A stretch of 64,000 nt of DNA from G963702155 sp963702155 (GCA_963702155.1 OY969717.1:868001-932000); one strand, 5' to 3'. Shown: positions 9,142 to 19,900, counted from the stretch's first letter. Notes: generated by a model not told the origin, from the sequence alone. Program-made: numbers and translations.

Positions 9142-10347
9142 TTAACGTTGATGATTTATATAATCTAGTGTTTTTTCCCTGATTTGTGTATCAAAATCGA
9201 TAATATCTTCAAAAGAATCAAAATCATGGCGGGTCATATGTTCTTTTTGATCCTGTTTTGCTTCATAATCTTCTATAATATGTTCTACCGTTTTGATAAT
9301 ATCAGTAAAAGGTAGTGCGCGCTCCGGCACTCTTTTTTCGTCCAAAAACACATCAACAGCAACTTCATTTGCGGCATTCATAGTAATACATGCCCACTGC
9401 CCCAACTTAATACAGCGATAAGCCAGCGATATCGCCGGAAACTTTTGCACATCAGGCGCTTCAAAACTTAGATCACGCAAGGCTTTAAAATCAAGCCGCG
9501 TACCATTATAAGCCGCCAATTCCGGCCATGCCAAAACATTGGCCAAAGGCACGCGCATATCACTCGCCCCCATCTGCGCCAAAATTGACCCGTCACAATA
9601 TTCCACCATTGAATGAATCACAGATTGCGGGTGCACGACCACTTCAATTTGCTCTGGCGCAATATCAAACAAATAATGAGCCTCAATAACTTCGCGCGCC
9701 TTGTTCATCATACTGGCACTATCAACAGATATATGCCGACCCATATCCCAATTTGGATGTGCGACCGCTTGTGCAGGCGTTGCCTTTTTAATGTCTTCAA
9801 TATTCCATTTCCGAAATGGCCCGCCAGATGCAGTAAGAAGCAAGCGAGTAATATCTGCGCGCCGCGCTTCATTAAAAACCTGAAAAATTGCATTATGTTC
9901 GCTATCGACTGGCAAAATTTTTGTACCGCATGACTTTGCCAAAGCCATAATTTGCGGACCCGCCCCGACAATCGGCTCTTTATTTGCAATTGCAACCCCA
10001 GCCGAATTTTTGATCGCAGCCACAGTCGGCATCAAACCCGCCATACCAAGGATAGCCGATAACGAGATGTCAGCCTGGGTACCTGCCTTTTCAATTAAAG
10101 CGTCTGCACCAATATGAATGGCAACATCTGTATTTTTAAGCGCGATATAAAGATCATCTCGCCCGCCCTCATCCACCAATACAACATCGGATGCACCAAG
10201 CATAATTGCGGCATCTGCTAAACCCTTCGCATTTTTATTAGCCGAGATGACGCCAACATCAAACTGCTTAGCATTATGACGAACAATGCTAACTGCGCTT
10301 TGCCCTACAGATCCGGTAACACCCAATATATTGATACTTTTTTTCAT
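9142..10347 (-). CDS. dxr: Dxr, 1-deoxy-D-xylulose 5-phosphate reductoisomerase
   Basis: Dxr converts DXP to 2-C-methylerythritol 4-phosphate in the MEP isoprenoid pathway. IspG of the same pathway is encoded at about 55-56 kb. The protein has 401 residues from the ATG at 10347. NADPH motif GVTGSVGQSA lies at 9-18, the metal-binding segment PVDSEHNAIFQ in the middle, and SASMMNKAREVIEAHYLF after it. An upstream in-frame extension of 26 codons begins without a good ribosome site and is hydrophobic, so I rejected it. Confidence 0.95.
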   Translation of the reverse strand: MKKSINILGVTGSVGQSAVSIVRHNAKQFDVGVISANKNAKGLADAAIMLGASDVVLVDEGGRDDLYIALKNTDVAIHIGADALIEKAGTQADISLSAILGMAGLMPTVAAIKNSAGVAIANKEPIVGAGPQIMALAKSCGTKILPVDSEHNAIFQVFNEARRADITRLLLTASGGPFRKWNIEDIKKATPAQAVAHPNWDMGRHISVDSASMMNKAREVIEAHYLFDIAPEQIEVVVHPQSVIHSMVEYCDGSILAQMGASDMRVPLANVLAWPELAAYNGTRLDFKALRDLSFEAPDVQKFPAISLAYRCIKLGQWACITMNAANEVAVDVFLDEKRVPERALPFTDIIKTVEHIIEDYEAKQDQKEHMTRHDFDSFEDIIDFDTQIREKTLDYINHQR

Positions 10348-10381
10348 GATAAGAATAAAAATGGCAAAAAATTTTAAAAGA

Positions 10382-11059
10382 TTATAGCGGCAAAATACCT
10401 GTAAAATAGAAATCAAACAACACAACCAGCAATAAAAACACCGGCGCAGGCAGCATAAGCAAATCCAGCCGATCTAGTAATCCGCCATGCCCGGGAATAA
10501 GCTTTCCCGTATCTTTTACGCCTGCTTTGCGTTTGAAAAAAGAGACAAGCAAATCACCTAGTTGTGCCACCGCGCCAATAATGACACCAATGATCGCGAT
10601 AACAAAAAAATTACCGTCATTGAAAATGATTACATACCCGCACCCCAATACAACTGGGCCAAGTAACGCGCCATAAAAACCTTCCCAAGTTTTGTTAGGA
10701 CTTATAACAGGAGCCATCTTTGTTTTTCCAAGCATTTTACCGGCAAAATATGCACCAGTATCACTGGCCCAAACCATCATTAAAAACAAAAGCGCCAACG
10801 TCACCGTATATTCCATACGCAAAACATAAAAAGATAAAAAACTCACTACGATATATACAAAACCCGCCGCCAAAAACGGATTTTTGTAAGGTAATTTTTT
10901 GGCCATACCGTACCATTCGAATAAACCAATACCCGCAAGCAATATCAAAAATGGTTTAAGCGCATATCCGCCTATATAAATAGCCATTAAAACCAGCGGC
11001 CCTAAAATAAGCGCTGATATAAATCGTGTTAAAAAAGAGCGTGATAATCTCAAAGGCAT
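10382..11059 (-). CDS. cdsA: CdsA, phosphatidate cytidylyltransferase
   Basis: CdsA makes CDP-diacylglycerol from CTP and phosphatidic acid in the inner membrane. It has 225 residues, on the short side for the family, with about six to seven membrane helices. The C-terminal signature is present (QLGDLLVSFFKRKAGVKDTG, then IPGHGGLLDRLD); the usual DRFDS is DRLDL here. SPNKTWEGFYG is also conserved. It ends 34 bases before the dxr start. Confidence 0.92.
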   Translation of the reverse strand: MPLRLSRSFLTRFISALILGPLVLMAIYIGGYALKPFLILLAGIGLFEWYGMAKKLPYKNPFLAAGFVYIVVSFLSFYVLRMEYTVTLALLFLMMVWASDTGAYFAGKMLGKTKMAPVISPNKTWEGFYGALLGPVVLGCGYVIIFNDGNFFVIAIIGVIIGAVAQLGDLLVSFFKRKAGVKDTGKLIPGHGGLLDRLDLLMLPAPVFLLLVVLFDFYFTGILPL

Positions 11060-11189
11060 ATTTTTGAACTATTTTTAAATTTTAAAAAGAGGATACATTA
11101 CCCTTAAAACATAAATCAAAAAAATCTCGTAAATAATACTTTTTGAACCAAAGCATTTAAAAACATTTCGAATATAGTTTTTAAAAATT

Positions 11190-11927
11190 TTATATTTGCT
11201 TTTTGGCTGAAACCGCACCAAACCGGCGATCTCTGCTGGCATATTCCTCTAACGCTTCGACTAAATGTTTTTTATCAAAATCCGGCCATAAGACAGAAGT
11301 AAAAATCATCTCCGCATATGCACATTGCCATAGTAAAAAATTACTTATCCTTAACTCACCGCTTGTACGAATCAAAATATCAGGGTCGGGTATGTCTTTT
11401 GTCATCAAAAATTGCGGAAAATGCACCTGCGTATAGGCCATATCCGGCTCTATATTTTCAGTCGTACACTGCAATGCAAATTGCCGTGCCGCCTCCATAA
11501 TTTCATGCCTGCCGCCATAGTTAAGCGCAATACAAACTGTAATATGCGTATTATCCCGCGTTAAACTTTCTGCGTTTTCTATAAGCTCGCCAATATCGGC
11601 ATCAAAAGCGGTACGATCACCAATAACTTTTAATTTTGCACCATTTTTATGTAGCTCGGCAGTTTCCGATCGCAGATAATACCGAAGCAAATCCATCAAA
11701 TCATGAATTTCGTCATCCGGCCTGTTCCAATTCTCAGATGAAAAACCAAATAGAGTTACATAAGAAACGCCTAAGTCACCCGCAGATTTTACGATTCTGC
11801 GCGCCGCTTCTGCGCCTTGACGATGCCCCGCCGTGCGTGGTAACCCGCGTTTCCGCGCCCATCTACCATTACCATCCATAATGATAGCAATGTGTCGGGG
11901 TAAATGATCAGAAGTATTTGAAATCAT
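11190..11927 (-). CDS. uppS: UppS, undecaprenyl diphosphate synthase
   Basis: UppS condenses farnesyl diphosphate with eight isopentenyl diphosphates in cis to make the lipid carrier for peptidoglycan and O-antigen. The protein has 245 residues. IAIIMDGNGRWARKRGLPR carries the catalytic Asp18, followed by GHRQGAEAARRIV; FGFSSENWNRP and the C-terminal DIPDPDILIRTSGE are family signatures. About 130 AT-rich bases with no evident signal separate it from cdsA. Confidence 0.95.
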   Translation of the reverse strand: MISNTSDHLPRHIAIIMDGNGRWARKRGLPRTAGHRQGAEAARRIVKSAGDLGVSYVTLFGFSSENWNRPDDEIHDLMDLLRYYLRSETAELHKNGAKLKVIGDRTAFDADIGELIENAESLTRDNTHITVCIALNYGGRHEIMEAARQFALQCTTENIEPDMAYTQVHFPQFLMTKDIPDPDILIRTSGELRISNFLLWQCAYAEMIFTSVLWPDFDKKHLVEALEEYASRDRRFGAVSAKKQI

Positions 11928-11987
11928 ATTATTATTTTATTTGGGAAAAAGGCTCTTGAATTAAAGTCAAAATAAATCTGTGCGCAC

Positions 11988-12545
11988 CTATACAGTCATA
12001 ATATCTTTTTCTTTATCGGCCAGCATTTTATCAACTTTGCCAATATTTTCATCGGTAAGCTTCTGGACATCATCTGACATTTTCTTATGATCATCTTCGC
12101 TAATTTCGCTGTCCTTTTCCATGCGCTTTAAAACATCCATACCATCGCGGCGGACATTGCGAATAGAAACACGCGCTTGCTCTGCATATTTACCTGCAAT
12201 TTTTGTAATTTCTTGGCGGCGCTCTTCATTCAAATCAGGTATTGGAATGCGAATATTATTTCCATCAGGCATAGGGTTAAGACCAAGGCCAGAGTCACGA
12301 ATAGCCTTCTCAACATCTTTGACAACACTTTTATCCCAAACTTGAACTGTTAACAAACGCGGCTCTGGCGCGTTAACTGTGCCCACCTGATTAAGCGGCA
12401 CTTTGTTGCCATATGCGGTTACAACAATCGGATCAAGCAAGTTAACAGAGGCTCTGCCTGTTCGAAGGCCGCCATATTCTTTTGTCAGATTTTCAAGTGA
12501 GCCACTCATTCGGCGCTTCAAATCGTTGTAATCATAATCAGACAT
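11988..12545 (-). CDS. frr: Frr, ribosome recycling factor
   Basis: Frr acts with EF-G to split post-termination ribosomes. The protein has 185 residues, the standard length. LRTGRASVNLLDPIVVTAYG occupies the N-terminal part and RRDGMDVLKRMEKD the C-terminal helix bundle. It follows pyrH by 44 bases, in the standard order rpsB-tsf-pyrH-frr-uppS. Confidence 0.96.
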   Translation of the reverse strand: MSDYDYNDLKRRMSGSLENLTKEYGGLRTGRASVNLLDPIVVTAYGNKVPLNQVGTVNAPEPRLLTVQVWDKSVVKDVEKAIRDSGLGLNPMPDGNNIRIPIPDLNEERRQEITKIAGKYAEQARVSIRNVRRDGMDVLKRMEKDSEISEDDHKKMSDDVQKLTDENIGKVDKMLADKEKDIMTV

Positions 12546-12589
12546 AAATCCTCCACATGTATTTGATACGAAAAAAATCGTAATAGTAA

Positions 12590-13351
12590 TTAGTCATTTA
12601 TGACAGTAGTAAACTTACCTTGTCCCAAAATGGCTTTGGTAAAATTGCCTTGATCTTTAACCGAAAACACAACTATTGGTATACGGTTTTCTCGCGCCAG
12701 CGATATCGCAGTCGCATCCATAACCTTCAAGTCTTTGGTCAAAACATCAATATAGCTAATCTCTTCGAAATGCTTGGCATTAGGATCTTTCATTGGATCG
12801 GCCGAATAAACACCATCAACTTTAGTACCTTTAAAAATTGCATCACAATCCATTTCAGACGCCCGCAGCGCGCCCGCCGTATCGGTCGTAAAATAGGGAT
12901 TACCCGTACCGGCAGCAAAAATAACAACGCGGCCCTTCTCCATATGACGAAACGCGCGGCGACGAATATAAGGCTCACATACTGAATCCATACGAATAGC
13001 TGATTGAACACGTGTATCAACGCCCGCATGCTCCAACGCGTTTTGTAAAGCCAAAGCATTAATTACAATACCGAGCATACCCATATAATCAGCCGTTGTC
13101 CGGTCCATACCCTGAGCCGCGCCAGACACACCCCGAAAGATATTTCCAGCCCCCACAACTACACAAACCTCAACACCCAATTCGACGACATCTTTAATAT
13201 CTTGTGCAACACGTTTAACCGTATCTGGATCAAGCCCAAAACTCGCCTCTCCCATCAAAACTTCGCCAGACATTTTGAGCAAAACCCGTTTAAATCTTGG
13301 TTTTGCAGATGAAGAGGCTTGCGTATTTGTTTGTGTATTCACTATGGTCAT
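12590..13351 (-). CDS. pyrH: PyrH, UMP kinase
   Basis: PyrH phosphorylates UMP to UDP for pyrimidine nucleotide synthesis. It has 253 residues and an amino-acid-kinase fold. RVLLKMSGEVLMGE lies near the N-terminus after a Thr/Ser-rich leader of about 20 residues, followed by VVGAGNIFRG and MDRTTADYMGMLGIVINALA. The ATG at 13351 has GGAG about 10 bases upstream; a TTG two codons earlier is a weaker option. Confidence 0.95.
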   Translation of the reverse strand: MTIVNTQTNTQASSSAKPRFKRVLLKMSGEVLMGEASFGLDPDTVKRVAQDIKDVVELGVEVCVVVGAGNIFRGVSGAAQGMDRTTADYMGMLGIVINALALQNALEHAGVDTRVQSAIRMDSVCEPYIRRRAFRHMEKGRVVIFAAGTGNPYFTTDTAGALRASEMDCDAIFKGTKVDGVYSADPMKDPNAKHFEEISYIDVLTKDLKVMDATAISLARENRIPIVVFSVKDQGNFTKAILGQGKFTTVIND

Positions 13352-13461
13352 AACCAATAAACTCCGTAAAAATACCTATATGATCAAAGCATATATAAAT
13401 GAAAACTAGAATTGGGATTAAAAATCACATACATAAATCTTGTGCCATACCCTAATCGAAT

Positions 13462-13493
13462 AAAAGCCGCAAAGCAATTGCAAGGCGACCTTT
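13462..13493 (-). terminator. Possible terminator between tsf and pyrH
   Basis: On the minus strand AAAGGTCGC pairs with GCGGCTTTT (9 bp including two G-U pairs) around a 14-base loop. It lies 38 bases after the tsf stop, in the 179-base gap before pyrH. The tail after the stem is a weak T run, so it may only attenuate transcription. Confidence 0.4.
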
Positions 13494-13530
13494 AAAAATA
13501 AATATATCAAGCAAAGATTAGCTAAAAAAT

Positions 13531-14430
13531 TTAGCCAGCCGCAACCTTTGAAACTTCAGCTGCAAAATCTTCTTCTTCTTTTTCGATACCTTCACCAAGC
13601 TGCATCCGAACAAATCCTGTCAATTCCGCATCTGCTTTTTTCAAGATATCGCAAACCTTGCTTTCTCCATCAATAACAAAAACCTGTTCAGTCAAGCATA
13701 CTTCTTCGTAATATTTACGAATACGACCTTCAACCATTTTTTCGGCAATTTCTGGCGGCTTTCCACTTGCAACGGCTTGTTCTTTTAAAACACTGCGCTC
13801 GCGCTCCAATGCATCGGCGTCCACATTATTTTTATCTAAAAACTGCGGGTTTGCCGCGGCAACATGCATCGCAACTTGCTTGCCAATGCTTTGCAAAGAA
13901 GCCGCATCTGCATTAGATTGCATGCCGACCAAAACACCAATTTTGCCAAGGTTCGGTGCCAATTCGCCATGGACATAACTTGCTACAACGCCATTAGAAA
14001 CACTAAGTTTTTCCATTCGGCGCAAGCCCATATTTTCACCAATTTTGGCAATCAAATCTGTAAGCGCTTCGCTCACAGGCTTGCCATTACCAAAATCTTT
14101 AGCGGCTAATTCTTCTAGAGTATCTACAGTGAGTGCAATGTCTGCAATCTTTTTAACAAAATTTTGAAACCCTTCATTACGCGCAACAAAATCGGTCTCT
14201 GAATTCACTTCAACGACTGCACCCATATTACCTTTAGTCGCGATAGCAACCAAACCTTCGGCAGCCGTACGACCTGATTTCTTCTCGGCCTTAGAAAGAC
14301 CTTTCGTACGAAGCCAGTCAATGGCAGCGTCCATATCACCATTATTTTCAACCAACGCCTTCTTGGCATCCATCATGCCAGCGCCAGTTTTATCACGTAA
14401 CTCTTTAATCATCGCTGTTGTAACAGACAT
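13531..14430 (-). CDS. tsf: Tsf, elongation factor Ts
   Basis: EF-Ts exchanges GDP on EF-Tu. The protein has 299 residues. It has an N-terminal UBA-like domain with LRDKTGAGMMDAKKALVEN and the core SETDFVARNEGFQNFV, and the C-terminal dimerisation domain is complete. AGGA lies 9 bases before the ATG. It is 96 bases downstream of rpsB, the universal arrangement. Confidence 0.96.
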   Translation of the reverse strand: MSVTTAMIKELRDKTGAGMMDAKKALVENNGDMDAAIDWLRTKGLSKAEKKSGRTAAEGLVAIATKGNMGAVVEVNSETDFVARNEGFQNFVKKIADIALTVDTLEELAAKDFGNGKPVSEALTDLIAKIGENMGLRRMEKLSVSNGVVASYVHGELAPNLGKIGVLVGMQSNADAASLQSIGKQVAMHVAAANPQFLDKNNVDADALERERSVLKEQAVASGKPPEIAEKMVEGRIRKYYEEVCLTEQVFVIDGESKVCDILKKADAELTGFVRMQLGEGIEKEEEDFAAEVSKVAAG

Positions 14431-14526
14431 AATTACATTCCTTTTATGTATATCTAAAATTTCAAATTGGTCGGGCTACTTGTATGAGAACATATTTAGA
14501 CCCGACACATTAAAATTAAACCAAAA

Positions 14527-15480
14527 CTACGCACTTGCTTGTTTTTTTGGCTTTTCTGACGCCTCTGCACCGTTGGTATCCTCGGCTTCAGCTTTTTTAT
14601 CATCCGTCTTTTTAGCAGCCGGTTTTTTAGAAACTGATTTTTTATCATCAGCCTTTTTCTGGTCGGCTTTTTCTTTTGCTTCGGCAACTGAAATATCCGC
14701 TTTTGGCGCATCTGCCTTCATATCTACAGCTGACATATCAACTTGCAGATTTGCATCTGCACCCACATCACGTCCACTTTTTGACATTTCTGCCTGTAGC
14801 CCATCTAAAACGGCATCTGCGAATAAATCACAGTAAAGATCAATCGCACGAAGCGCATCATCATTACCAGGTATGATGTAATCAACACCTTTAAAAACGG
14901 CATTTGTATCAACAACCGCAAATACAGGAATACCAAGCTTATTCGCCTCGGCGATGGCGATGTCCTCATTATTTGTATCAATAACAATAACCGCATCCGG
15001 CTTGCCGCCCATATCCTTGATACCGCCAATAGACAGCTCAAGCTTATCGCGCTCGCGCGTCATCATAAGCAATTCTTTTTTCGTACGAATATTCTGCTGG
15101 GTATCATCGCTCAAAATTTTCTCAAGCTCACGTAGGCGATTGATAGACTTTGTAATCGTCTGCCAGTTTGTCATCATACCGCCAAGCCAGCGGTGATTAA
15201 CATAGTACTGACCACAACGCTTTGCAGACGCTGCAATCTTTTCTTGCGCTTGACGCTTTGTACCAACAAATAAAACACGTCCTCCGCCTGCAACTATATC
15301 ACGTACCGCTTGTAACGCATCACGAAGCATAGGTGCGGTCTGTTGCAAATCAAGAATATGCACACCATTACGAACACCAAAAATAAAGGGGCGCATTTGG
15401 GGGTTCCAGCGATGTGTGTGGTGACCAAAGTGAACGCCCGCTTCTAAAAGCTGACGCATAGTAAATTCAGGAATAGCCAT
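14527..15480 (-). CDS. rpsB: RpsB, 30S ribosomal protein S2 with Lys/Ala-rich C-terminal tail
   Basis: S2 binds the 30S neck. The first 240 residues are canonical (FTMRQLLEAGVHFGHHTHRW, KRAQ-type helix, PDAVIVIDTNNEDIAIAEAN, IPGNDDALRAIDLY). Residues from about 245 to 317 form a low-complexity tail of Lys, Ala and Asp with repeated KKAD, DKK and AAKK units. Total length is 317 against 241 in E. coli. Alphaproteobacterial S2 proteins often carry some extension, but this one is long and histone-H1-like in composition. A structured leader and a plausible promoter precede it. Confidence 0.96.
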   Translation of the reverse strand: MAIPEFTMRQLLEAGVHFGHHTHRWNPQMRPFIFGVRNGVHILDLQQTAPMLRDALQAVRDIVAGGGRVLFVGTKRQAQEKIAASAKRCGQYYVNHRWLGGMMTNWQTITKSINRLRELEKILSDDTQQNIRTKKELLMMTRERDKLELSIGGIKDMGGKPDAVIVIDTNNEDIAIAEANKLGIPVFAVVDTNAVFKGVDYIIPGNDDALRAIDLYCDLFADAVLDGLQAEMSKSGRDVGADANLQVDMSAVDMKADAPKADISVAEAKEKADQKKADDKKSVSKKPAAKKTDDKKAEAEDTNGAEASEKPKKQASA

Positions 15481-15486
15481 AGATAT

Positions 15487-15598
15487 ATCTCCTTTTCCGG
15501 TTTATCCTCTGCGGCGCTTAAGTCATGAAGATCAAAATATCTTCACACCGGATGGAACATCAACTTATGCCCCGCACACCGCATGTGTGTTTAAGTTG
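15487..15598 (-). promoter_or_regulatory. Structured 5' leader of rpsB, possible S2 autoregulatory RNA
   Basis: Three nested or adjacent helices can be read in the 120 bases before rpsB. The first pairs CAACTTA with TAAGTTG (15561-15567 with 15592-15598) and encloses CACAC/GTGTG (15575-15579 with 15585-15589). The second pairs TCCGGT with ACCGGA (15496-15501 with 15547-15552). Inside it, GAAGAT pairs with ATCTTC (15527-15532 with 15539-15544). The second helix reaches the Shine-Dalgarno region (AGGAG about 15486-15491). rpsB leaders that bind S2 are known in other bacteria; assignment to that role here is inference. Confidence 0.5.
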
Positions 15599-15603
15599 AA
15601 TGC

Positions 15604-15632
15604 TTTCTACTAATAAAAGCCTATCTTTGCAA
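15604..15632 (-). promoter_or_regulatory. Possible sigma-70 promoter for rpsB-tsf
   Basis: On the minus strand TTGCAA (15632-15627) and TAGAAA (15609-15604) are separated by exactly 17 bases; each matches four of six consensus bases. The expected start, 6-7 bases downstream, falls at about 15597-15598, where the first leader helix begins. That coincidence is the main support. Confidence 0.4.
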
Positions 15633-15669
15633 GCAAAAAACAATATCAAGTTTACAGCATAAATAAATC

Positions 15670-16815
15670 TTACCCAAATGGATTCAAAAAACGCCCCAAT
15701 CCGCTTCTTTTACCAGTATTATTTGAGCTTGGGATATCATCACGATTATCATTATGGTTGCGATATGCCTGCGCTTGTGCTGGCGCTTCAATAAAGCTCT
15801 CTAATGGTCGGCGCGGCGTTCTTGGAACAGCGCGCTGCCCATAACCTATACGCAAAATAAATTGCGCCCGCCCTTGGTTAAGGGATATTTCATCATGAAT
15901 TTTAAGTCGCATATCTGGCACTTCACAGGGCTGGTTAAGCGTAGAAAGCGCAAGGCCTTCGGCTTCGGCCTGAAGCATAACCCGCATCAAAGCCTGCCCT
16001 GCATAAAGCTTTTGCACCGTACCGCCCCGCTCACTACAAAGCGCGGCAATCACCGGACAGCCCGCCAAGATATCATCATCACTGACAATTTCACCCGGCT
16101 GCCTTTCAAACCGGCGAATAATGCGCGCAGCACTGCTCGCCATCATATCATCAAAATCTTCTGCATAATCCGGAAAACCATCCCCGCTTTTATACCGGCG
16201 TTCAGTAATCCACGCGGCCAACTCACGGCGAAAATGCTTTTTACTCATTTGTATATGATCTGCCTCGGCAATGATATGCGCTACTGGCTTGCGTTGATGC
16301 GCTTCACAAATATGAAGCCAAGCGCCTTCCTTACGCGCTGCATTTTGTAAACGCTCTAGCACATCTGCAGGGATCGGACGCGCGTCAAAAGCGCTACGAT
16401 TCATTTGACGGTTTAAAATGGCCTTAAATAAAGCTTTTTCTTCATCTGAAATTGTACCACTATTATTCGGCGAAATCTTTACTCGCGCCAATAAATCACT
16501 ATCAGCACTATTAGGAAGAAATTGTGTATCTTCACGATATCCAAAATACCGGATAGCAAGCCGCAAATTAAAAAGAGCGCCTGCACAACTCATAACAAGA
16601 GCGCGATCTTCGGGATCAATAACGGGTAACGCATACCGCCGATCTGCCATGACCGAAACCGTATCCCCATCCACAATAAAATACCATGGCTGGTTGTTAT
16701 ATGTAGATGGAGCAAGCACAGCATATTTTAAACAAAACGATATTCTATCAGAAATCGTCCCGCCATGCGGAAACTGATCTTCTTCAACCGACCATGCTAA
16801 TAGATTATTGGTCAT
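15670..16815 (-). CDS. Acg-family nitroreductase-like FMN-binding protein
   Basis: A 381-residue protein resembling the Acg family (compare mycobacterial Rv2032), a two-repeat relative of nitroreductases. Support comes from LKYAVLAPSTYNNQPWYF at about 30-47, RRYALPVIDPEDRALVMSCAGAL and the C-terminal half with LSTLNQPCEVPD and FILRIGYG. The last 50 residues are polar and probably disordered. The substrate is unknown. Acg proteins are often linked to stress or dormancy, but nothing here shows that. It stands alone between dnaE and rpsB. Confidence 0.75.
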   Translation of the reverse strand: MTNNLLAWSVEEDQFPHGGTISDRISFCLKYAVLAPSTYNNQPWYFIVDGDTVSVMADRRYALPVIDPEDRALVMSCAGALFNLRLAIRYFGYREDTQFLPNSADSDLLARVKISPNNSGTISDEEKALFKAILNRQMNRSAFDARPIPADVLERLQNAARKEGAWLHICEAHQRKPVAHIIAEADHIQMSKKHFRRELAAWITERRYKSGDGFPDYAEDFDDMMASSAARIIRRFERQPGEIVSDDDILAGCPVIAALCSERGGTVQKLYAGQALMRVMLQAEAEGLALSTLNQPCEVPDMRLKIHDEISLNQGRAQFILRIGYGQRAVPRTPRRPLESFIEAPAQAQAYRNHNDNRDDIPSSNNTGKRSGLGRFLNPFG

Positions 16816-16918
16816 AAAATACCTACTTTCGATTTAAAATTAAAATAGAAAATCAATATACAGGATTTGTAAGATAATATAAAATGGGAAAGCATATTAT
16901 ACGCTTATATGTAGATTT

Positions 16919-19900
16919 TTAGCCTTCGCTTATACTGGTAACACCATCCTGCGTCCTGATGATATCACGCGCTTGTGCACTCAAAGACCAACGTCCAGGC
17001 AGCTTGACTTCGGCCGTACGCTTCTTATCCACATCAACATACATCGCGATACGCGCTTGCCCCGCTCCTTCGATATCAAGAAACTGCTTGATTTTTTGAA
17101 CCGGTTCACCTTGGGTCAAATGAATTTGTATGGTTCGAATTTTTCCTTCTAATGCTTCTTCAAGACGCTCGATGTTTTGTGTACCAAAACGTATCTGATC
17201 CTCACGTTGCTCTGCATCAACTTTCAAAAGTAGATGTGCACCTGCAATCAAATACTCTCGTGTTGCATTAAGTAAATCCGAAAATACCATAACTTCAAAA
17301 ATACCGCTCGGGTCAGAAAGCTGTAAAAACGCATACTTGTTACCTTTCTGCGAAACGCGTTCTTGCTTTTTTAAAAGCACACCCGCCATCTGAAACGCCT
17401 TTTTGGGTATGTTGACCATCGCCCTTTCAACTTCGGCATAACTGACGATACCAAGGTTTTCAAATTGTTGCGCGCGACTATCCAGCGGATGCGCAGATAA
17501 ATAAAAACCGATTGCTCCAAACTCTCGCTCCAATCTTTCAAGCGGGCTGAATGGCGGGATTTTTGGTAAATCAGGCATCCCCAATCCGCCTGCCCCACTA
17601 TCATCACCAAATAAACTCACTTGGCCACTATCGCGCTCTTCGGCTAAAGACTGCGTATACCGTAAAACCGTTTCCGCCGCCCCAACCATTTGCGCGCGAT
17701 TATTATTTAGGGAATCAAAACCGCCCGCACTGGCTAATTGTTCGAACTGTCGTTTATTCATATTTTTGTATTCAAGCCGCGTTGCAAAATCCGCTAACGA
17801 TTTGTAAACGCCGTTTTGAGTGCGCTCCGCTATAATACTGTGCATAGCTGCCGCCCCCACACCTTTAAGCGCAGCCAGCGCATACCGCACACCTTCATTT
17901 TCTACTTTAAAAACGGGCTGCGACTTATTTATATCTGGTGGAAATAGAGGTACTGACATTTTGTCTAAATCTTGCTTGAAAATACTAAGTTTATCCGTAT
18001 TACCAAGGTCGAGCGTCATCGATGCCGCCATAAATTCTAAACGATAATTGGTTTTTAACCAGGCCGTCCAATACGCTATCAACGCATAGGCCGCTGCATG
18101 TGATTTATTGAACCCATACCCCGCAAATTTCGCAATTTGATCAAAGATTGAGGATGATTGCTGATCCGGAACTTGATTGTGCTCGGCCGCACCCTTAACG
18201 AACATCTCGCGCTGCGCATCCATTTCGGCCTGAATTTTCTTACCCATCGCCCGCCTGAGCAAATCTGCACCGCCAAGCGTATAACCGGCCAAAGTTTGTG
18301 CGGCTTGCATCACCTGTTCCTGATAAATCATAATGCCGTATGTTTCCTCCAAATACGGCTGCAACTTCGGATGCATATAATCCGGCTCTTCCCTACCATC
18401 TTTAATCGCCGCATACATTGGAATATTATCCATCGGGCCCGGGCGGTAAAGCGAAACGAGTGCGATAATGTCCTCAAATCTATTCGGCTTCACACGCCGA
18501 AGCGTATCGCGCATACCTGCACTTTCCAACTGAAACACGCCAACCGTGTTCCCTGACGCCATAAGCTCATAACTCTTCGTATCATTCAGCGGTACTTGCA
18601 AAATATCAATATCCTCACCCTTGTTCTCCTTAATCATATCAAGGGTTTTTTGAATGACCGTCATGGTTTTAAGGCCAAGAAAATCAAACTTTACCAGTCC
18701 CGCCTGCCCCACATATTTCATATTAAATTGTGTCACCGGCATGTCCGACCGCGGATCACGGTATAAAGGCACAAGCTCTTGCAACGGACGATCTCCAATC
18801 ACAACGCCTGCCGCATGTGTGGAGGCATGACGATACAAACCTTCAAGCTGTAATGCTATATTAATAAGGCGTTTCTGCGTCTCATCACGATCACGCTCCG
18901 CCCGCAAATCCGAATCCTGTTCCAAAGCTTCCTGCAACGTCATCGGATGTGCCGGATTATTAGGAATCATCTTTGCAATCCGGTCAACCTGACCATATGA
19001 TAGCTGCAATACCCTCCCAACATCACGCACCACCGCCCGCGCTTGCAATTTACCAAACGTAATAATCTGCGCAACCTTATCAAAACCGTATTTATCCTGA
19101 ACATACCGGATTACCTCATCGCGTCTCTCCTGACAAAAATCAATATCAAAATCGGGCATCGACACACGTTCAGGATTAAGAAATCGCTCAAAAAGCAACC
19201 CAAGCGCAAGCGGGTCAAGGTCAGTAATTTTAAGCGCCCACGCCACGACCGACCCCGCGCCAGACCCCCGTCCCGGCCCAACCGGAATATTATGATCTTT
19301 CGCCCATTTTATAAAATCCGAAACAATAAGAAAATATCCAGGAAACCCCATATCTTGAATAATAACAAGTTCATATTTAAGCCGCTCTAAATAGGGCTTG
19401 GCAAGATCGTCCTGATTTCCTTCTGATATAGGAAAAACAAAATTCTCTAACCGCCATTTGAGCCCTTCCTCAGACTGCGCTTTGAGCTCCTCAAATTCGC
19501 TCCGCCCGCCTTGCGTATCAAACGCGGGCAAAATCGGGTCAATAGGCTCCAAAAGATACGAACATCGGCGTGCAATACTTTGCGTATTCTCAACCGCCTC
19601 AGGCAAATCCTTAAATAATTCAACCATCCCAGTCGATGATTTAAAGTAATGCTCCGGCGTTACCTTGCGTCGATCATCCTCACTAATATATCGCCCTTCT
19701 GCAATACAAAGCAGAGCATCATGCGCCGCATGCCCATCACGGTCAGTAAAATAGCAATCATTACTCGCGACCAAAGGTACATCGTGTTTATACGCCAATT
19801 CTATCAAAGCATCTTCACATTGGTCTTCCTGTTCCCAACCATGTCGCTGAATTTCAACATAGTATCTATCACCAAACAACGATTTGAAATAAAGCAAAAT

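Noticed and set aside
10348..10425. Extended N-terminus of dxr
   Set aside because: The added 26 residues are hydrophobic, overlap cdsA and lack a ribosome site; the family starts at the downstream Met.
14321..14836. Long plus-strand open frame opposite rpsB and tsf
   Set aside because: It mirrors the repetitive Lys/Ala tail of S2 and has no ribosome site or homology.
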